From positions 31,963,352 to 32,027,351 of the forward strand of contig NC_080720.1 in NCBI RefSeq assembly GCF_019097595.1: a DNA stretch of 64,000 bases, written 5' to 3'. This DNA comes from Hemibagrus wyckioides. Lineage: Eukaryota; Chordata; Actinopteri; Siluriformes; Bagridae. This document shows, in pieces, positions 16,998 to 64,000 of this stretch; the first letter of the stretch is position 1, and each line of letters begins with the position of its first letter. Under the pieces are notes generated by a model that saw only the letters and a program-made list of their open reading frames with translations, was not told the DNA's origin and made no database searches. The position numbers and the translations under genes were made by a program.

Positions 16998-19228
16998 GGC
17001 TGGTCAAACGCACCATGCCAAACAGAACAGCACCGAAACCCCTGGTCTGAGGGGGACGTCCTGTAATTAATGCTGTAACAGCCCTGAATCAGGTATGCTG
17101 GGCGCTTAAATCAAAACCACGCACTGGCCGTGTCCATCGAAAGCCTTGCACTCGACCGCACTGTCTCAAGGTTAGCACGTCATTCCTCCTCGTCTAGACA
17201 CCTGCTTAAAATGTGAAACTACACACGGGTATCACGTCAATGATGTGCATTAGACTGACTGGGTGGAGTCTGTAGAAAGCTTCCATTATAGATTTATACA
17301 TCAGTTATCAATCAATTTGTTAATCAATTTGTCATCGAGCTTAAATCAGTTTTGATTTTAAACATTTGAAAGACAAAGGCTGCAAAAAATGTAACTCAAT
17401 CTATTAATTTAAACCTAAATAGTCTTAATTTAATGACTTTATCTACGCAAACTGTCTTAATAGAGAGATGACGTGCTTCATGCAGCTTATCTCAAACGGT
17501 GCGCTACTGAGGAAACAGCACACTCGCTTAATACTACAAGAAGTACTGTCTGTTAGACCCTGTGTAGTGAACAGGAAATGATTTATTTCTCCCACTGTCT
17601 AGGAAATATGGAGTTAGGTAGTCAGTGAAAATGAAGTGATAAATAAATATCACTGGGGTTAATATGTGCTCATAATATGCTCATTATTCCAGTGAAATTC
17701 AACAGCTAAAGAAAAATCTAATGCTTCAGTTTAGATATTTTGGGCATTGATGCTTTGGAAAATCTGTTATTTTTACCCACCCCATGGCTTTTATTATTAT
17801 TATTATTTTTTGTTTGTTTGTGTACTTTTTTGGTAAACTAACACAATGATGAATTAATTTATCAAGTCTTAGTTATCTTTTTTTTTTTAAAACTCTGCAC
17901 AAATAACTTCTGTCTTCACCTCTGTATGCATGTTTATTCCACACAACAGTGTTTAGCTGTATGATTTTACGCTCTAATCTGGTTTTTGTGACGGCATTGT
18001 GCGAAGATATTAACAGCTACAGCGTTATTGTTGTGTGTTAAACGCTAGGGCAGAGCAACCAATCACAATGCTCGTAAAGCTACAGCATTAATCCCGGATT
18101 GGATTACAGCTGTGTAAAGCAGATTACATCCCTGTATTATCAATGTGACACTCCGCAGGTTTAACGAAGGGTTAAGATATCGCAGTCTTAATAAAATTAA
18201 ACTCATTTACATGGTTTTATGATTTGTTTTATGATATTTTTCGCAAACCAGCGTTTTAAAAAATGGATCATTTCCTCCTTTATACTGAGTGTACTGGTAA
18301 TCCAGGCTCACAGACATTAACCGGTGCTTGAAGTGGGCTTTTATTGTTGCGTTATGCAGCAAAGTTGAAATACAACCAATAACAGTATCGTGTTATGGAA
18401 CTGAACGTAATAATAATATACATATAAAATAATCTCTCACTAAAACCTGAAACGGTTTGCCTTCTTCATAATCCACTGCTCATGGACAGCTGAATGTAAA
18501 AGTTTGTCTCCTCACAGGATGCAGGTGAAAAATAAATCATTGAATTCCTCTTTGATAGAAGGTGCAGTGTTGTGTTATTTAAGCCACTGTTGTTTTTATG
18601 GATTGTTTCATGATCTAAAGACACATTATTTAACCACTTTTTTTTTGATGACATTTATGATGAAGAATAAACACCTTGAATATCGTCACGCCGTAACGTC
18701 AATGTCTTTGTCGAGGTGTGCAAACTTTTGCACTCAGCTGCATGTGAACCTAAAATCTTCCCAAAGCATTATTTCTCAAAAGATTCTGAATTATAATATA
18801 TATGTATGTATGTATAGCTGTGCAAAAATAACAATATAAAATGTTTTAAACAATAAACTAAGCTGTAGAAGCCATAAATAAATTAATCGATATCTTAGCA
18901 AGTAGAGAGGATTAAAGGAAATGCACTGTACAGAACACACACACACACACACACACACACACGCCCCAGTCAGGAATAACAGTGCGCTAGGCATCAGTAC
19001 TGCAATAACAGACTCAGTTGGAGCTATCACAGATGCTAAAACTTATCTTTGACTTACCGTGTTTAGCGTGATGGTCTTTTCAGCAGTTCCTGATCGGGGC
19101 TTTAAAGTGTTAACTGCCCTTACAGACGAAGAGTTCTACAGTAAACTCTTTGCTTAAACATTGAATAATTATTACAGTACACAACCTTTGTCCTGTTAAG
19201 TTTCTATTTGTATTTAGTCCTGAATAAA
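16998..19228 (+). other. wdsub1: WDSUB1 3' UTR and convergent spacer
   Basis: About 2.2 kb of AT-rich sequence between the WDSUB1 stop and the convergent TANC1 stop. Plus-strand AATAAA signals occur at 17643, 18666, 18850 and 19223-19228, so where the transcript ends is open. A CA tract lies at 18936-18962. I see no other gene. Confidence 0.6.
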
Positions 19229-19296
19229 GCCGTATTTCTACGCCGTGGAGGTAAAACGCTGCCTGGTAAGACGTAGTGGCTAAAAGCGAAGCCTGA

Positions 19297-19302
19297 TTTA
19301 TT
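19297..19302 (-). terminator. Possible TANC1 poly(A) signal
   Basis: TTTATT on the plus strand is AATAAA on the minus strand, 71 nt after the TANC1 stop. If used, TANC1 has a very short 3' UTR and ends less than 100 bp from the last WDSUB1 signal. A longer UTR overlapping WDSUB1 is possible. Confidence 0.4.
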
Positions 19303-19372
19303 AGTTACTAACTGGTGTACAGGGTTGTCATGGAGTTTGTGCTTTGCGTGGCGGTCTCCACGGTAACTGGCG

Positions 19373-61338
<41,966 letters not shown>

Positions 61339-61439
61339 CTGGGAAGAAATAAAAGACAGAGGGGATGTGAACGATTATCAGGAATGAATCAGTGGTGTTT
61401 GTCTTTGCCCTATCACGCTTCAGCAACAGACAGAGACAG

Positions 61440-62464
61440 AGGGAGGGGGTTAATGCACAAAGAGCAGGCTTTTATTTTTTATGCCAATTTGGCAGATTAG
61501 TGCCTCTGTAAAATACATGACACTGAAGAGAAACGTGAATCCTCGTTCGGATGGAAACGTCACGTCACACAATGACTGACAACCGAAAAAATTGTTTCCA
61601 CAGCAATCATTTATTTATTTATTTACTAAACCAGTCACGAGTCAGAAATGAAGCGGTGTGTGCAAGCGTGTTTATTTGCTTCGATTTAAGAAAAAGGCGT
61701 GACACTGTAGCGAGGCGCTAAATGAAGGCCACATCACGGTCGTTCACGTGGAAAGAATCCGAGCGAGCAGGAACGACGCGGCTGTAGTTGCTGCGTCTGT
61801 GAGCAGCTGAACGTAAAATTATTATGCAACTGAACGGTCATGAAAATAAGCTGACGTGGCCTTTAATGACCCTGAGGCATTGTGGGAATTTAATTGTGCA
61901 ATCCAGCAAGTCAGCAGAACAACACACACAAAATACACACCCATCAATACACCACATCATCATCATCATCATCACAACTCCAATGTCCATCTGTCCCTTC
62001 TTAGTGTTTTATTTTTCCCCAAAATGTTTTTTTTCCATGTTTGTGAGCGGTCCAGTTTCGGGTACAGCTCGGTTTCAGGCACTACGTCTTCAGCCTCGTA
62101 AAAAATCTCATTACAGCCATCGTTACCAGTGGCACTTTTCTCTCCAGCCAGTTAAACCCACAGCGAAAAGAGACGCACGCGCTGCCAGGACCAGACTCGG
62201 CTTCGACTTTCTTTCTTTCTTTTTTCTTATTATTTTTCCTCAGGGGAAATCTGAGAACAACTTTGTATGATTCCGAGCGCCAAAAAAGCAGCTCTTTCCT
62301 GTGGTCCGGGGCCTAATACTTTGAAATGGATTCTAAATACCTACTGCTTTTCATTAAACTGTGGAAAAAGAAACAGCGTGTGTGTGGGCCAGGAGTGTAG
62401 CCCACCTCTAAAAGCTCAGACCTTCCAAACTTCACACAGAAAAGAAATAGCAGAGTGTGAGAGC

Positions 62465-62527
<63 letters not shown>

Positions 62528-63059
62528 GTGAAGTCTGAACACTTATCCCTTCTTACACTTCTAGAAGCTCGTACGTGTCAGCGATTGTGTGAGAGGAGAT
62601 CTTAAGAAGTTAAATGTTGCACCAAATGGCTGTCAGTTTCAGCTCCTACAGAAACTCTGGACCGTGCAGCGTCCAGACGACATACAGTACAGTATTTGCA
62701 GTGCCGTTGCCTCAGAACGTAACCATGTACACACTTCCAGCGTGGTGCAGATTCAACATCATCACACTTATTATTGTTGATTTTTTACTTCTGGAATATT
62801 AGAAACGCATTTTTACACTTAGCCACGCCCACAATACTCCATAAAAGGTATAAACACACACCCACCAGCTCCTCCTCCATCTTTTACAGGGTTAGCTAAC
62901 AGAGTTAACTAACAATTATGCAGAGTTTACTTGTGTAAATGTGCACAACCTCAGGATACGAAGGTTTTTACAATCTGTACAATTGCATATGTTGTGTAAA
63001 CGTTTCTGAGAAGGACTTACAAAAAAATGTAATCATTTACACCATCTGGTATCCTGAGC
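61440..63059. other. TANC1 intron, no gene seen
   Basis: Moderately AT-rich unique sequence with (CAT)n at 61957-61974 and (GT)n running into (GA)n at 62465-62525. Short open frames are not convincing. Confidence 0.6.
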
Positions 63060-63205
63060 AACTTACGGCATTTTATACAAATGAGCAATTGATGGTCGAA
63101 GTGGCCTTTCACAGTGACCCAGCAGCAGCAGCTTGATGGACTTGGGATTTGAACTCACAACCTTCTGAACAGTAGTCCAACACTTTAACCACTAATCTAC
63201 CCCAG
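63060..63205. repeat. Divergent copy of the dispersed fish repeat
   Basis: Contains GGACTTGGGATTTGAACTCA, CAACCTTCTGAACAGTAGTC and CACTTTAACCACTAATCTACC, the same layout as 7095-7460 and 56955-57360. Confidence 0.55.
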
Positions 63206-63944
63206 TACATGCTGTTAGACATGAGCGTATTATAAAAGTAATGAACTGTTTAAGTGATTACAGAAGTAGATTAGAAACGTGTCGGAGGTTTCTGTTCTTT
63301 ACGCCTGCGATCATAATGCAGCAGACAGTTCTATATTTTCCCTCCACTTCACTGCCCCTGCTGCCTCGTTCAGCCACGATTAAATATTTATCCAGCTATA
63401 AATCATTCATACGTGGTGGAAATCAGGGTTTGGAGGCTTGCTGCGGTGAAATAGGTGCTGACAAATCGAGAAAAGCTTCCTGTGACTGGTTCTAGCCCGA
63501 GTGACCTCGCGTCGTCGCTAGGAACAAATTTCGGATTCTGTCGAAACGTTCTGGCCGTGACCGTTCTGAAATTCGCACAGCTCTCCCTCAGACTTGGGCA
63601 GCACTCAGAGTCTGGACAGTGTCCAGGATTTCCGAGACACGACTACCCACGACTTGTGACCCGGGGTTTTTTAATACATGAAAGACTTCCAAATAAAAAG
63701 CTCCATTTTAGATGGAGACAACTGAGCAAGATGCTTATCTTAGCTAATATAGGAAGAGATGTTGGGGGGGGGGGGTGATCCCTTCTTATGATGGTGCTAA
63801 AACAATAAAAATAGATATAAACTGATTATAATAAAATAGAAACAACTGATCAGACAAAAAAAGAAATGAAACAAAAAAACTAGCAAACTAAGGACCTTTG
63901 GTGGAATGAAATTAAAGGGAAATAATCAACACCAGTGGGTTATG

Positions 63945-64000
63945 CTGGCGCTCTGGTGGCTCAGTGGTAGGGTTCTCGCCTACCATACGAGAAGGCCCAG
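63945..64000 (+). mobile_element. tRNA-Gly-like sequence, start of a SINE, cut by the window end
   Basis: GGTGGCTCAGTGGTAGGGTT followed by CTCGCCTACCATACGAGAAG resembles the 5' half of tRNA-Gly. An A box TGGCTCAGTGG is at 63957-63967 and the anticodon-loop position reads ACC. The stem is imperfect, so a tRNA-derived SINE is more likely than a tRNA gene. The B box lies outside the window. Confidence 0.5.

Overview
The window is vertebrate nuclear DNA, almost certainly from a ray-finned fish. Genes are split into short exons with GT-AG introns. The introns are packed with CA/TG, TA and TC microsatellites and long minisatellites. The transposon mix (Tc1-like elements, short terminal-inverted-repeat elements, a tRNA-derived SINE, a LINE 3' end) is typical of teleosts. 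I cannot name the species; a catfish or relative is only a guess from the repeats.

Three genes were reconstructed exon by exon with continuous reading phase. (1) 101-8210, plus strand: the 3' part of BAZ2B (14 exons, 1016 residues; the start lies left of the window), carrying the WHIM-type motif, PHD finger and bromodomain, followed by a 1.8 kb 3' UTR. (2) 10.74-19.2 kb, plus strand: complete WDSUB1 (12 coding exons, 480 residues) with WD40 repeats, a SAM domain and a U-box. (3) 19373-61338, minus strand: most of TANC1 (24 exons, 1729 residues; the 5' end lies right of the window), with a STAND-type P-loop ATPase, ankyrin repeats, TPRs and a C-terminal PDZ ligand ESNV. As I recall it, human 2q24 has the same order and relative orientation (BAZ2B and WDSUB1 co-oriented and convergent with TANC1), which helps assign paralogues.

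The genes do not form an operon or pathway. BAZ2B is a chromatin reader, WDSUB1 a putative ubiquitin ligase and TANC1 a postsynaptic scaffold.

The rest of the window is repeats and introns. The most notable items are an apparently intact Tc1-like transposon with matching inverted repeats and an open DD34E transposase (33457-34702); two rearranged fold-back Tc1 derivatives sharing one junction; a tRNA-derived SINE with near-perfect target duplications; two perfect palindromes (30201-30238; 36461-36529); a 3.9 kb minisatellite with higher-order structure (51540-55433); and a 3.1 kb minisatellite that begins at the splice donor of a TANC1 exon (58000-61113). Very long open frames inside the minisatellites are composition artefacts. 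I saw no clear evidence of a new multi-gene system; the unusual biology is in how repeats sit against splice sites.
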